In this document: positions 35,886-48,835 of the stretch, piece by piece
Layout of the letters: the number at the start of each line of letters is the position of its first letter
Numbering within the stretch: position 1 is the stretch's first letter
Assembly: GCF_020080835.1 (NCBI RefSeq)
Contig: NC_058160.1
Coordinates: forward strand, 22,121,152 to 22,185,151
From: Cotesia glomerata
Taxonomy: Eukaryota > Arthropoda > Insecta > Hymenoptera > Braconidae
Direction: 5' to 3'
DNA: 64,000 bases
Translations under genes and position numbers: made by a program
Notes under the pieces: model-generated
What the model saw: the letters and a program-made list of their open reading frames with translations, nothing else
What the model was told of the DNA's origin: nothing
Databases searched by the model: none

Positions 35886-36978
35886 GCCAAATTAAATCAT
35901 TTTTAAGCGGCCGTTACGACTTATGATTGATTTAGGTAGTTGTCATTGCAATAAACGTTTGTCAACAGCAATAACACTGATTTCAAAAGTCACCAATAAC
36001 GGGTATATATACACGCCAAAATATAGGTGAATTCATTTTTGTAATCTTTAATCATCGATCTATGTTTTTAAAAAAGTTAAATATTATTTTTTAATAATTA
36101 AAATCTAAAATATTGCGATTCACTACTTTTTCTGATCTTTTTACGTACGGAACTAGTACTGGCTCACAGTGTATTTATTATCATAAGTTATGATTTGTTA
36201 TAAGTATTTTATCATTAAGCTCTATTTATTGTTTTTTTAAGCAGAATAAAAGTGAAAATTTACTTCATTTGAAATCAAGGGAATGCCTTGATGAATAAAA
36301 TTTTCTTTTTTAATCAATAAATTTAAAGAAGTCTAAATTTAAGGGAAAACACCACTATGACGAATTTGGAGATTGTAATTTTTTTTTTTATTAAAGGTAA
36401 TCTTGTGCAAGATGAATATAAAAAATGTTTCAACTCAATTCAACTTTAATTATCAATATCAACATCTCCTATTTAAGAAAGCAGGTATTTCAGTTGACAA
36501 TCGCTATGTTAAATTTCACAATTTTGAGAAAAAAAAATTATTCTTTGACTTAGTGATACATAATAGTATCACAGTTGAGTATAATGATTAGTTCGTTTAT
36601 TTTAATGACCAAAAAATATTCAGCTTATCTTTATCATTAAATACTGTAAAAATTATTCAATTTTTTTATAAAGTTGCTTTTATAGTAAAATTCAATGCAT
36701 ATGTTTGCTCATATTTTGTATTACAGCAATCCCACTTACTGTGCTCTGTTTATCACGCATGTTTCAATAGTGAAAAAATACACAGTTGATCGTAAATTTT
36801 TTCGTGATAACTATTTCTATATATTATAATTTAATTTTGTAGGAAAATTGTAAAACGATATTGCTTAGTCATGAAAATTAAAGCTAAACGTTTCACAAAT
36901 TTTTTACTGAAAATGTAATTCATTATTTATTAATATAGTGTATAAATAATTTTTCTAATTAACTCTTATATTATGCAG
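35886..36978. other. AT-rich region upstream of BEN gene
   Basis: A possible 5' exon of the BEN-domain gene should lie here. A 62-codon frame at 36,403-36,591 has ordinary composition but no recognised motif and no clear splice donor, so it is not called. Confidence 0.4.
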
Positions 36979-37916
36979 GTTCCACCGAGAATTCATAATA
37001 ACATAAATCTGAGAAATGTAACTGATCGTAGTGACGAGGTAAGTTATCAATTAATTCTGAACAATATGACATATTGCAGCATACAGATAATAAAATTTAC
37101 TTAAACAATAAAACTGTAATTCTGAAACTATCACTTTGTTTTTAGGAATTACGAAACAATGAAGCAAATTTGAGCATGAAGGAATTAATTGAGCAAAATA
37201 GGAAATTAAATGCAATAATAGAAAAACAAAGGTATGATTCTCATAACCAACATCTACAACGAGAACGAGAACAGCAACAAATATTTGAAGAGGAAGAACG
37301 ACAACGGCAATTAATGGAACTACACCAAAGACGAAAACTACTAGAAAGAGCACAACGAGAACGAGAAGAACTAGAACGAGAACAGCAAAAACAACAACAA
37401 CGAGAACGAGAACGACGAGAACAAGAGCAGCGAGACCAACAACAGCGAAACCGAGAACAACGAGAACGAGAACGACGAGAACAAGAGCAGCGAGACCAAC
37501 AACAGCGAAACCGAGAACAACGAGAACGAGAACGACGAGAACGAAGGAACCAAATCGATGACGAAGAAGACGACTTAACTGATCAAGTCCACATCGGAGG
37601 GCAGATATTTATTTCTAGCCTTGCATATACCGAGGCTTTTAGAGAGTATAGGCCCTCGAAATTTATAACTATAATGTCCCATGCGATATGGGGTTATGAA
37701 AATTTAGCCCTCCGAGCTGTCAAAGTAGGCAAAAGAAATGCAAGAAAATTACCATTGACACCATTGAAGAAGCTAGTGTTGGAAAAGCAATACAAGAAAT
37801 TTTTAAAACAAAGAAATTTATCCGCCGACATGGAGACTGTGGAGCGGAATAAAATCAATACATATTTGGGACGATCCATTACTAGTGCGATAAAAAAAGT
37901 AGCTAATCCTGAATAA
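36979..37916 (+). CDS. BEN-domain protein (5' end not found)
   Basis: Two exons are supported: 36,979-37,038 (after TTATGCAG, before GTAAGT) and 37,146-37,916 (after TTTTTAG), both phase 0. The second opens into a long Arg/Glu/Gln-rich helix (about 37,200-37,550) with two perfect copies of a 20-residue unit. The acidic linker D-D-E-E-D-D follows. The last 110 residues contain I-M-S-H-A-I-W-G-Y-E-N-L-A, L-T-P and Y-L-G-R-S, consistent with a BEN domain, a helical DNA- and chromatin-binding module often found in insect repressors. The coiled coil would serve self-association. An upstream start exon is missing, so the N-terminus is unknown. BEN genes are also common in bracoviruses of braconid wasps, but nothing else here marks a proviral segment. 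Confidence 0.7.
37404..37545. repeat. 60-bp perfect coding duplication in BEN gene
   Basis: The 60-base unit starting cgagaacgagaacgacgaga is present twice without a mismatch, followed by the start of a third. It encodes a 20-residue Arg/Glu/Gln-rich repeat. Identity at silent sites shows a recent expansion. Confidence 0.9.
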
Positions 37917-40040
37917 CAGAATTGTCATCATTAAACTAAACTAAAAAATCAACTTTTTTTGAATGACGACAAAAATTATCATAAGAACTTGAGCCCGTAA
38001 TATTGATATTAAAATTTCAATCATCGCAATTTTGAATTTCTCCTATTTAACTAGTTTTTGTCTTTTATTTCCGAAATCATTGTAGTAAACAGAATTAACG
38101 TGAACATTTTAATGACAATTGAATAATATGCAAAAAAGATCAATCAGAAATTTTTTATCTAATATTATTTATTCTGATGAACTGCCTCAAAACTTGAATT
38201 GTCGAAAAAATTTAATTGTTAAACCTTTGGAATTTTTTAAGTCAACGCTCTACATAAAAATTTTCTTAATGGTTTTGGCTTTATTCATTCTTTAAGAAAA
38301 TACTTAAATTAAAAATCGTTTTGATTTCACTGTAAATTTAATTTTTTGAAACAAAAGGAAAATTAGTTTACACTACAAAGCTGTTTATTTTGAAATATTT
38401 TGAAATTCATTCGCAATCTTCTTAGTAAAATAAAAATAATCATTTCTAAAAAGATTTCAATTTTCTCAATTGAAATCTAAAAGATCAATTTACAGCGAAA
38501 ACATACAAAATTTCGTACTAACTATGACTTTGAGGATTTTCTTAAGAAATTAATAAAGTTAAAAAACGCTAAGAAAATTTTTCATAGAGCATTTAATTTC
38601 CTTAGAGAAAATTAATTAACTTCTATTTACTGATTGTTACGTAAACTAAAGAATTCTAAACATTAAAATAAAATCTTAAAATTATACCAAGGTCTAAAGC
38701 ATGTTCTTCAGAAAATGTTTTATCTAAAAATTAATTCCCAGTTGACTTTTCACGTAGAGAATTTTATTTTCTGTAATTAATGTACTCTCATTAATTTTGT
38801 TTAATACGATGTTTTAAGAGATATGAGACAATAATTAGTTCAGTAACAAAAAAAAAACTTCAGAATAGCGATGATTTACCTTTTAATATCAATCTCATAT
38901 GGGCTGAAGTTCTATCAATATTATTTGTTGTCATTTTTAAATAACATATTAACATTTCCAATGTTCTCTTTGAGAAAAAAAAATATTTTAATTTACTCAG
39001 CTCATTTTCGTCTCCACTTATGTATAAGATTGTAGTTATTTTCATTTCTTAATCTATTTAACTATACGTAGAAGTAAAAATATTTTATAGATGATAAAGT
39101 AATTATTATATTGGTGAAGAAAATTTTTTATCTAACAATTAACAATATGCTTAGCAAAATCTTATAAACTTAAGTAACTAAATATTTTTAACTTATATAT
39201 TGTATTGATAGTCGTTCTTTTATAATTATTTTATAAAGACAGGTTGTGAATTTTCAAAGTACAAAGCGAGTTAAAAGATAAAATCTCGAATAAAATATAG
39301 AAATATAAATAAAACCGGTATAATTAAATTTTTTAACCAATAACATTCCTTTTTCCCAATTTTTATATTGCTGAAGATAAGCATTAAATATCAAAAAAGT
39401 CACAGTTAATTATTTTCCGAGAATATAAATACTTTTAAAAATTACTGATTAATTCTGAAATAATCTGAAAAATTATTATTCTAGATTCCACTGCATATGT
39501 ACAAAATCTCTGAGAAATTCTGAAAAAGTCTTCCAGAAGAGTTCAAAAACATTTAATAATGCAGTTTTTAAAATGCCATATAAATCTTAAAAATGTATTC
39601 TTATACTTTTTCAGAATTTTTCAGAATTTTTCTGACTTATTTATTCTTCTAGAATTTTTTTTCAGAATGCTGCGAGAATTAATCTGACTTCTAGCAGAAA
39701 ATATTTCCACCAGGGAAACATTGTATATTGTTCGAAATCATTTAATTTGATAGAAAAAAAATAATCATTTTTAAAAATAACAATAAACGAACATGAAACA
39801 ATCTAGATTAGAAGTATTCTGATACTAATTAAAAAAAAAAGCATTACTGTTATAATATAATAATAGTTGACATTTATAAATTGAAGATGATGATTATTTA
39901 CCAATTTCTTAAATAATTTTAATCTAAATTTAAATAGTTCTGTGACATATTTTATATTGGATGAAGGTTATGTTAAATAATATTCATATTTATATTTATA
40001 ATATATAAATACATACCAGACTAAAACAAAAAATGTAGAT
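37917..40040. other. AT-rich intergenic region
   Basis: No gene recognised. The composition is uniformly AT-rich; repeated attctgaaaaa/tcagaatttt words near 39,480-39,680 are short. Confidence 0.5.
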
Positions 40041-40049
40041 TTAAATGTT

Positions 40050-42373
40050 TTTTTTTTGCTAAGAATGGATTTTCGCGAATTTCAATCCAAAAGGGATTGC
40101 GAGTGCGTTAATAATGAAAATCTCTTATTTTTAAACAATAGTTTCTATGGCTTCGAACTTTTATTGGAACCTTTGGTTTATAATGTAGAAATCATCTCGA
40201 ATAGGAGTTTACGAAATTCTTCCCCTACATAGGATTGCAGGAGTGATGATTGTCAAAAAATTCATATTGTTCCTACAGATATAAAATTTGATAGAATCTT
40301 AAGAGAAACAGGAAATCACAGGGATGGCCTCCAAGGTCAACCGATTTAAATATTTTTCTTTCTTAATGATTATATTTTCTTACAGTAGTCGTCTCTTTGG
40401 CAGCGGCTAAAAAGTCATTATAATGTTTCCAAAATTTTACTTTACATGTAGCTATTCAGTCAACGGACTAAAAGATTAACATACATTTTATTTTTGCTGA
40501 TTACTAACCAATGAATTGTTCTTATTACGGAAGAAATTCCCTGAATAAAAAAAATTATTGAGACAAAGAATAAAGTATTGAAAAGTATTGGATTGACTGG
40601 AAAACCAATACTTTTCTCTTTGTCTCAATACTTTTTTTTAATCAGGGTTTTAATTAACAGCAAAGTTCGCTGCACTTTAAACTAGGCAGATTTCAATTTC
40701 ACTTATGAGACCTACAATAACTTTAACTGAAACTTTCAATGCTTATTTCAAATTTTTTTTTTTCGTATCAATTATTATTCATTTTTTGAAGAAAGCCACG
40801 GGAATGTTATATTAATTGTACATTAAAAGTTACAATAAATATTAGCTAGAACGATCGAATGGATAGAAGGTATATGCCAATTCGATGAAATTTGGAATCT
40901 CTGTAAGTCAATACAATACTCCAATTAAATTTCAAGTTTAAATCTACAAATACAATTCTATAAACACCCAGCGGAGCGGGCGGGTGTTATGCTTCCATCT
41001 AGTGGATGTTATTTTTATTTATTGAAAACTTTACTTACTGTAGTTCTTTCGCCCGGGAGTATTAAAATACTCGGTTTCAGCGCGGGAAAGGAATCATTTT
41101 AAATAAAAGAATTCTATTTAGACGTTATTTAATTTTGATCAAAATTATTTAGTTGGCTTCAATTTATTATTCAAGTTGACAAAATATTAAAAGCTTCAAA
41201 ATATAAAATTGAGGTTTACAATGACGTGATCTTAGCAATCTAAACTCTCGGTGAGAAGTGTCGTTACATAGTTTTTCCGAAGAGCTTCAAACTCCGTTCT
41301 TCTCCCACCATAACTTCCATACATACTTCCACTCTAAGGAATACATAAGCACACACATTTTCTACTACATATAAATGATCCTTATATACTAACATGTATT
41401 TTCTCTATATCTATATATATTTATTTCAGCCTATCGGCCTGAAAGTTAGACTTCACTAATATACACTTTTAGCAATACAGTCATTATGTTTATTTAACCA
41501 TTTTTATTAATTTAACAGACCCTTTTAAAATCTATTTATAATAAAATTAACTTATAATTAACTTGAAATTAAATTACAATAAAAATTATAATAAACTATA
41601 ACATGAAAATATATATATTATATTGCTTATAATATGTTGGATTAATGTTTGAGTTTGACTAATTAATAACTTGAATTAAATATTATTTCTATAATTTTAC
41701 AATCGGATTTTCTAATAAAATTATAAGTCAATTTAATTATTATCATGTATAAAAGAATAGACATTATCGTTTAATTATAAATTAAATAATAATTATTAAT
41801 TATAAATTAAATACAAGATAATAATTATTAATTATTTTAACTTAATTTTGCTCAACTTCAATATTATATAAAGTTAGATTTTAATAGTAAATGTTATTTA
41901 ACAATCTTATTTTTATTTAGTTACATATGGTTTTTTATTATTCTTTGTTACTTTTAGAACAAGGGTTTATTGAGTTTCACACGTGTCTTTTACGACTTTT
42001 CCTCATAGGGTTTTAAATTCCATGTGGCGAGAAATAGTCCTTGAATTACTCAAGTACCTTTTATGGGTTCTGAAAATTTGGTTACAATGTCCTTTTGTAC
42101 CGAAATATGTTTTTCCCTTATTTTATTTTATTTTCTTTTGTAAATAAAACAGAGTTAACCAAAAGATGTTTATTACAACTGGTAAGAGTAAAAGCATGAA
42201 ATAAATGATTTGAATATTTACTTCGAATATAAAATTTAACTGATTTTAATCATTTAATATTTACTAATTTGAATATTTCTTTTGAATTCACGCTCTCATA
42301 ATAGATAGCGCTCTAATAACAGGTAGCGTCACCTGTTGGATGCACTAGGTGCATCACACGGGTAACAGCTAGT
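40050..42373 (+). mobile_element. Helitron-like 3' end split by an LTR
   Basis: The left part (about 40,050-40,984) is homologous to 7,050-8,010, carrying the last two array units and the ctccaaggtcaac block. The right part (42,359-42,373) supplies gggtaacagctag and T. The terminal hairpin is interrupted by a TG...CA element between the two copies of CGGG. When insert and one CGGG are removed the 3' end matches the copy at 8,000-8,018 (gcgggcgggtaacagctagt). Confidence 0.8.
40985..42358. mobile_element. Solo LTR, 1,374 bp, TSD CGGG
   Basis: Begins TGTTATGC and ends GCATCACA (TG...CA with near-inverted tips) and is flanked by CGGG at 40,981-40,984 and 42,359-42,362. It has no coding sequence or internal region. 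A second copy lies at 48,964-52,334 with TSD ATAT. A 4-bp duplication fits Gypsy-type integration. It contains AATAAA-like words and a direct gattatcata... AT-rich half; orientation is uncertain without an internal region. Confidence 0.85.
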
Positions 42374-43080
42374 GAATTTTAAATGAATCATTTCACAACT
42401 AAATCTTAATGACTAAGTAATATCGAAAGAAGACTAAATAAACAGCTTCAACATACCACAATATAAAGCAGATTGTATTTGTTTATCTAATTTTACGTTA
42501 TTGTTTAGATTTAAACACCTTTATCAAGGTCTGGATCTATCGTGAAGCGAATTGAACACATCCAACCAGAAAAAGGAAAATGTAATTGATTTAGTGTTAT
42601 ATAGTATATTATCAATGGGTAAAAGGAAAAAAATATTAAATCAACACTTCCTCGTTGATGTTTTGATAATACTAGATGCTGTTATTCGACATTCTGTTCT
42701 GATATTATCATTTCTGGAACATCACAAGGCATGACAAGTGTTGAGTGAATCAATGCTTAAGCTTGGTGACAGAAAATATCTCCTGTTGCCCGCTGGGCAT
42801 CCAAAGCTGTAAATTTCTAATCATTCATTTCTTCAGTTTCTCTTAGGTATGCTTTAGAATTCTAGATGTGTATTTTCTCTTTGTAAAATTTCTCGATGTC
42901 ACTCAGATATTTAGAAATAAAAACTTGCGAACTATCCTCTTCTGGTTTTTTCGTTTCTTTAAATACGACTCTAATTTTTTTTATATCTTAAAATATTTAT
43001 TATTTAAAAGTCGTAATAAAAAAAAAAAAAAAAAAAAAAACAGAGTGTAATTATTTTTTTTAATTTCTTTTTCAAAGATA
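42363..43080. other. Spacer before the LINE
   Basis: No gene seen. A 23-base A run at about 43,018-43,040 may be the tail of another retroelement or lie close to the LINE 5' boundary, which could not be placed. Confidence 0.4.
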
Positions 43081-43124
43081 GCAAGTGGATAAAATGATAA
43101 AATCTCACTCTTTCAAGAACCAAG

Positions 43125-44700
43125 ATGGCGGCTGACACGCAGCCTGTTAATAAATCTAATGAAACTTTTAAGTGTCATTCGAATATGAAAATACCAAAAA
43201 TAGTGATCTGTATAATATGTGAAAGTGTTTATCATGAAGGTGATTTTAACAGATATAAAAAAGGTTTCTACGTGGGTAAACGCTTAATTGTGTGTCCAGA
43301 CCACAGTGTCGAAAATATAACCTCTTTCGACCACGCTTTACTCGATGAAAACTCAAAGAAAATTATTGCACAGATAAAACAACATGAGAAAGAAGATTTA
43401 AAAGTATGCTTAAGCAGTAGTGTGATGTTAGATTTACCTAACTTACAGGATTTACTAAATAAAACGGTAAGGAATAATGAAGATGAGCAGTTGGTAAATG
43501 CTAAAATGGAAATTGAATTATTACGTGATTTAAACCAAGAACTGAAATCTAAAAACCATCTATTAACAGAACTACTAGAACGGAATAAAGTGGAGTTGAA
43601 CAATAACAAATCTTTCGCTGATGCCTTAAAAGCAAACAATAAAGAAAGGCTCCCTGAAGTAGTTCCAGCCATTGTCATTAAAACGAGGAATAAAGAAACC
43701 GGCAAAAACTGCGTACAGATAGTTAAAAAAAACATTACAGCAAATACCAGCGCACAAATAAAAAATGTATTATCTACAAAATCAGGCTCAGTGGTTGTGA
43801 AATGTAAATACAAACAAGATGTCGCAAGACCCAAGGCGGTGCTTGCAGAAAAACTTGGTGACAATTATGAAGTAGAACAAGAGAAAATGAGTGCTCCCAA
43901 AATAAAAATTTATGATATTGATAGTGACATGGACAAAGATGAATTGATTGAGGACATATGTAACAGAAATAATGCATTTTTTGACAACAATTTTAAAATT
44001 GTCGCTGATTTCTTTAATAACAAGAGGAAACGTAGCATAATACTTGAAGTGTCGTCAAACATCTATCTTAAAGTCATGTCTACGAGAATGTTATTTGTCG
44101 GACATAAGAGTTGTCGTGTGTTTGATGTTTTTAATTTGAGTTTATGTTACAAGTGTGGCCGTGCTAATCACAGTCACAAAAAGTGTAACAATGAAGTGAA
44201 CTGTCTAATATGTGCTGGGAATCATGATACTAGTAAGTGCACCAGCACTACTAAAAGATGCACTAACTATGTTTATTATAACAATAAATTTAAGAGCGGT
44301 TTATAGTTGATTTTCAAACGTGTTTTTCTCATGTATGTAATAAAATTTCGAAAAAAAACGCTTCGCTCTTCGATAGATAATTAAATTATCTATCGAAGAG
44401 CGAAGCGCTTTTTTGGAAAATTTTCATTTATTTATGCATAAAATGCGTTTTAAGATTCCATTTGTTGTACAAGTATGACAGAGATACTTTCGTTTGTCCA
44501 ATAGAGGGCGAGAAAGAGAAAAAATGTAAACCCTTCTTAATAAAAACAACTGTACGGATCATGTAGCAACAGATGTCAGTGCGTGCGAATACCTTAAATT
44601 CAAATATAACAATGTAATAAAATCAACTGATTACCCTATAATACCACAGATACCAACCCACTTTGGTAAAGTACTTGAACCAAAGAGGGCAGCAGCATAA
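43125..44700 (+). pseudogene. LINE ORF1, interrupted gag-like gene
   Basis: The N-terminus has a Cys/His cluster (C-I-I-C-E, then Y-H-E-G-D-F, then C-P-D-H), likely a PHD-like zinc module. A Leu/Glu-rich coiled coil follows at about residues 120-165, then an RNA-recognition-like part, and near residue 345 zinc knuckles C-Y-K-C-G-R-A-N-H and C-L-I-C-A-G-N-H. Such ORF1 proteins coat LINE RNA. The frame is broken at 44,294 by the TTAA element and resumes at 44,541 with N-N-C-T-D-H-V-A, ending with TAA at 44,698-44,700. The junction closes in frame if the insert plus one TTAA is removed, so the gene was intact when hit. Confidence 0.8.
44294..44536. mobile_element. 243-bp TTAA element with perfect hairpin core
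   Basis: Flanked by TTAA at 44,290-44,293 and 44,537-44,540. The termini gagcggttta and, read inward from the right, gaagggttta are imperfect inverted repeats. At 44,348-44,414 lies a near-perfect palindrome (cgcttcgctcttcgatagat and its inverse). TTAA duplications are typical of piggyBac- and Kolobok-type transposition, so this is a non-autonomous member of one of these. Confidence 0.8.
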
Positions 44701-44732
44701 ATTTTTAACAAGTGCTTATTACTTATCATAAA

Positions 44733-44878
44733 TGAGCGTGTTCAGCCGAACTAAGTCCTGAGTAAACTTAGTTAGCCTAAGTATAGTCAAAGCATTCCTT
44801 GCTATACATATATATATCTACTATACTATACATATCTTACTAAGTTTACTCAGGACTTAGTTCAGCTGAACACGCTCA
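44733..44878. mobile_element. 146-bp MITE, TSD ATAAA
   Basis: The inverted repeats of about 40 bases start TGAGCGTGTTCAGC on the left and TGAGCGTGTTCAGC on the right (read inward), differing at single positions, with ATAAA on each side (44,728-44,732 and 44,879-44,883). It lies in the short spacer between ORF1 and ORF2 of the LINE. No coding. Confidence 0.88.
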
Positions 44879-45147
44879 ATAAATACTACTTTCTAATAAT
44901 ATGATCTCTAATCAAGATTTAAATTGTGTTATTGAAGAGTCAATAGACATAATTGATGATTTAAATGTCAAACTTGCTGATAGTGATCTGTCTATACTAC
45001 ATGTTAATATTAGAAGTCTCAGCGCCAACTTCGTAATACTAGAATTATTCTTAGAACGATTATATTGTAAGCCTTATGTTATTATCTGTACAGAAACTTA
45101 GAATCTAGTAGAATATAAGTTTTTTTCGTTGAGGGATTATAGTATAT

Positions 45148-48100
45148 GGGTCATTCCACCAAATAAGAACATTTTTACGGGGCGACCCTCGCGGATTATG
45201 TTTAAAATTTATGGAGGTGTTCTCTATCATAAGACAAAAATTCCCTGAGAGTTTTAGCTCTTAATACGCAGCGGTCTTGAAGTTATGATTTTTTGAAATT
45301 TTGGAAAAAATTTTTTTTCAACTTTTTCGTCAATTTTTCTGATATGAAAAACATTTTTAAACAAAATCGACAAATATTGTATTTTGTAGGAAAAATTCTT
45401 AGCTTTTGAATAAAAATATTTATTTTTTCATAAACTCATCAGAAGACCCTTAAAAATCGAATTAAAGTGGAGAAATTGATTTTTTTCGGTGTGCAGCCCA
45501 AAATTCTTCAAAGTTGAATTCTTTTTCTGAAAGCTGAAAGTTTTTTACACAAAATATAGCGTTTTGCCGATGTGCATATTTTTTGTTTCGTCACAAATAA
45601 ATTAAATGTTAGATTCACTATGCAGTAATATAATTCAGAATAGTAATATAATTTTCTCTTTAATACTAAAATTATAGTACTCAGAAATTTTGAACCACCT
45701 GCTTAAAAGATGAGTCTATACTTCGTCACTTATCATGCAGATGGCGCTCACAACTCCCTCTATTTACTTTCATTTTGTGATTCTTTCTTGAGCGATTTCT
45801 TTTCGGATCGTTTGTTCTTAACAAAAATATAATTGCTCAAGTTTTTAAGTAATAATTATTGCGTTACTTTGATATTTCATCGTCATGAGTAAACGTATAC
45901 GGTCAGTAAATTGTTGTAATCCATTCAATGAGTCACGTAAGTAACTAATACAGTGCACTTGACCTCTTATGTATAACCTCTACGTAGAACCAATTAAATG
46001 AATGGCCTCGTGTTAAATATTGACTTTTGACATCTAACTAAACGAAACTTTTAGATAAAAAAGGAGTTAAAGATTTAAGAAAATTTCCCGACGAAGATCG
46101 TTGGAAATTTCCTGACTTAGATGACACTTCAATGTTATGTGTGCGTTGTCGATTCCGTGTCAAAGAATATATTCCGCCGGCATCAAAGGAAGAGGAAATT
46201 ATTTCAAGTCAAATTAGTGTTGAAAGTCTGAGTATATCAGCTGAAATTTGTACTCAAGGAAGCAGTTTATCTCAAACTGTCAGTAATTTTAGCGACAATT
46301 TATGTGATAACAATGATCATTCTTTAGAGCAATTTTTGAAAATTCCTCTTATTGAAAAAGACAGGTAAAAATTTTCTATTGATTAAGTTTTTCATTTACT
46401 GAGTGAAAACTTACTTAATTATTTTTCTATGCGTTTAATTTAAGGTTATTTCTGAAAAAAATTATGGAGTAAAAAAACTTGATGAGAGCTATGTTGCCCT
46501 AGAGAATAAGTTCCAATCACAATTTGAAATAGTACCTGAATCTACCTACAGAAAGATTAATCAAGATCATTGTTCCATGATAGCTAAAGTGAAGAAATTA
46601 TATAACGCTGAAAGTGACAAGTAAATTTTTTTAACAATCGATCATTTTAAAATATCTTCATTTTTTCATATTAATACGATCGATCGTTCGCTTTACAGAT
46701 CAATAAAAAAGAAGCTGCTTTCAATTTTACCCGACAGTTGGGAAGTCAGTCGTATAACATCTGAATTTAACTGTTCTTGAAAAATGGTACTGAACCTTAA
46801 AAATGATATCAGTGAATCTGAGAATGTTGATTTAGACTCTGGTGAAATGACTACTAATACTTTGAATCCCACAAAAGTTCCAGGCAATCAGCCGCTTAAA
46901 TTAGATGTAAAAAAACTTGTCATTGATTTTTATGAAAGCGAAGAAAACTCAAAACAATTAGCGGTCATGAAAGATTTTAAATCTGTGAAGGATTGTGATG
47001 GAAATCGAACTAGGGTACAAAAAAAGTTGATTCTTTGTAATTTAAAAGAATTGTACCAAAGCTTCAAAGCGCAATATAATTCAGTGGAAATCGGATTTTC
47101 TAAATTCGCTAGTTTGAGGCCTACTTATTGTATTCTTGCTGGAAGTAGTGGTACACATGTCGTATGTGTTTGTACTATTCATCAAAATGTAAAATTGATG
47201 TTAGAAGGTACTTGTGTATTTGACATTCTCTATAATTGTACTAAAACTAGTTATTAATCTTATTACATTTATTCCATTTAGAATGTAATTTTCCAAAATT
47301 TGCGAAAAACACCGATTGGGTTGTAGAATCTCAGCCAATTTACAAAAATTTATTAAATAAATTAGTTTGTAACAATCCAAAAGAATCGTGCTTTTCCAGA
47401 ATGTGCAATAGTTGTCCAAATAATGAAGAAGTCGCTGATTATTTTCGTGTGTCGTTTAATGAATCTGATGTTAATGAAATCCAATATAAAACGTGAACAT
47501 CAATAGACCGTTGTACTACTGTGAATGTTACTTCAGATTCCGAAGACTTCATCGAGACTTTAGTGACGCAACTTGATAAGCTTTTGAAACATGATTTTAT
47601 TGCGAAAACACAAAGTCGATTTTTTTCTGATACAAAACTAAATTCAAAGAGCGGGGAATTTGCCGTAGTATTTGACTTTGCGGAAAATTATGCATTCGTT
47701 GTGCAGGAAGCAGCTCAAGGCTTTCATTGGAATAATGATCAAGCTACTATATTTCCAATGGTGATTTTTTATAACGAAAATGATACAATTAAGCATTTGA
47801 GCTTTGTTGGTATTTCAGATTGTCTTAAGCACGACACAGTTTTAATTTATTTATTTCAAGAGCAATTGATTGCCTTCCTTAAAAAGAAGTTTGCTGTCAT
47901 CAATACGATTTTTTACTTCTCTGATGGAGCTCTACAACAATTCAAAAACAAGAAAGCATTTACAAACTTATGTTATCATTATGCTGACTTCGAAATCAAC
48001 GCTGAGTGGCATTTTTTTGCAACTGCCCATGGCAAAGGACCATGCGATGGTCTTGCGGGTTCATTAAAACGATATGCTGCTAGAGCTTCATTACAAATGA

Positions 48101-48835
48101 ATAATGAAGAGCATATACTGAAACCACAAGATTTGTTTTCCTGGGGAACGAAAAATTTTACAAGCGTTGACTTTACTTCTATAGCTAATGACGATTTTTT
48201 AATAAAAAAAAATGTGTTAGACGTACGATATTCTCAATCGAAAACGGTGTAAGGTACACAGTCATTACACACTTTTGTGCCTTTAAAAGATGAAATTGGT
48301 TATGCTTTCATTAAAACTGTGTCCACATCTCAAAAAAGTTCAAAAATAAAAGTATTTTAATTATAATGAATTTGCGTTTAATTTAATTGTGACAAAACAA
48401 AAAATATGCACATCGGCAAAACGCTATATTTTGTGTAAAAAACTCTCAGCTTTCAGAAATAAAATTCAAATTTGAAGAATTTTGGGCTGCACACCGAAAA
48501 AAATCAATTTTTCCACTTTAATTCGATTTTTAAGGGTCTTCTGATGAGTTTATGAAAAAATAAATATTTTCATTCAAAAGCTGAGAACTTTTCCTACAAA
48601 ATACAATGTTTGTCGATTTTGTTTAAAAATGTTTTTCATATCAGAAAAATTGACGAAAAAGTTGAAAAAAAATTTTTTCCAAAATTTCAAAAAATCATAA
48701 CTTCAAGACCGCTGCGTATTAAGAGCTAAAACTCTCAGGAAATTTTTGTCTTATGATAGAGAACACCTCCATAAATTTTAAACATAATCCGTGAGGGTCG
48801 CCCCGTAAAAATGTTCTTATTTGGTGGAATGACCC
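45148..48835 (+). mobile_element. DNA transposon, 455-bp TIRs, TSD ATAT
   Basis: The tips are GGGTCATTCCACC on both ends, flanked by ATAT at 45,144-45,147 and 48,836-48,839. The inverted repeats run about 455 bases (to 45,600 and from about 48,380). The alternative reading is a TA duplication with TGGGTC tips; both close the LINE frame. The interior has at least five exon-like blocks of a transposase gene. A 4-bp duplication with such long repeats fits Sola-like elements, but I cannot confirm the superfamily. Confidence 0.85.
45885..48252 (+). pseudogene. Transposase gene of the 45-kb DNA transposon
   Basis: Spliced blocks: 45,885-45,936, 46,055-46,364, about 46,446-46,620, 46,700-47,217 and 47,281-48,252, with GT-AG borders that agree in phase at the first intron. 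The N-terminus has C-C-N-P and C-V-R-C (likely zinc finger). The middle carries I-G-F-S-K-F and L-A-G-S-S-G-T-H-x-V-C-V-C, a conserved Cys/His block. The C-terminal part has V-F-D-F-A-E-N-Y, Y-F-S-D-G-A and A-H-G-K-G-P-C-D-G, whose spaced Asp residues look like an RNase H-fold catalytic triad. In-frame stops follow F-N-C-S (46,778) and Q-Y-K-T (47,493), so the copy is inactive. The same motif set is common in uncharacterised arthropod proteins. Confidence 0.75.

Noticed and set aside
43268..43864. 198-codon minus-strand frame
   Set aside because: Antisense of LINE ORF1; Ser/Phe/Leu-rich composition typical of a shadow frame.
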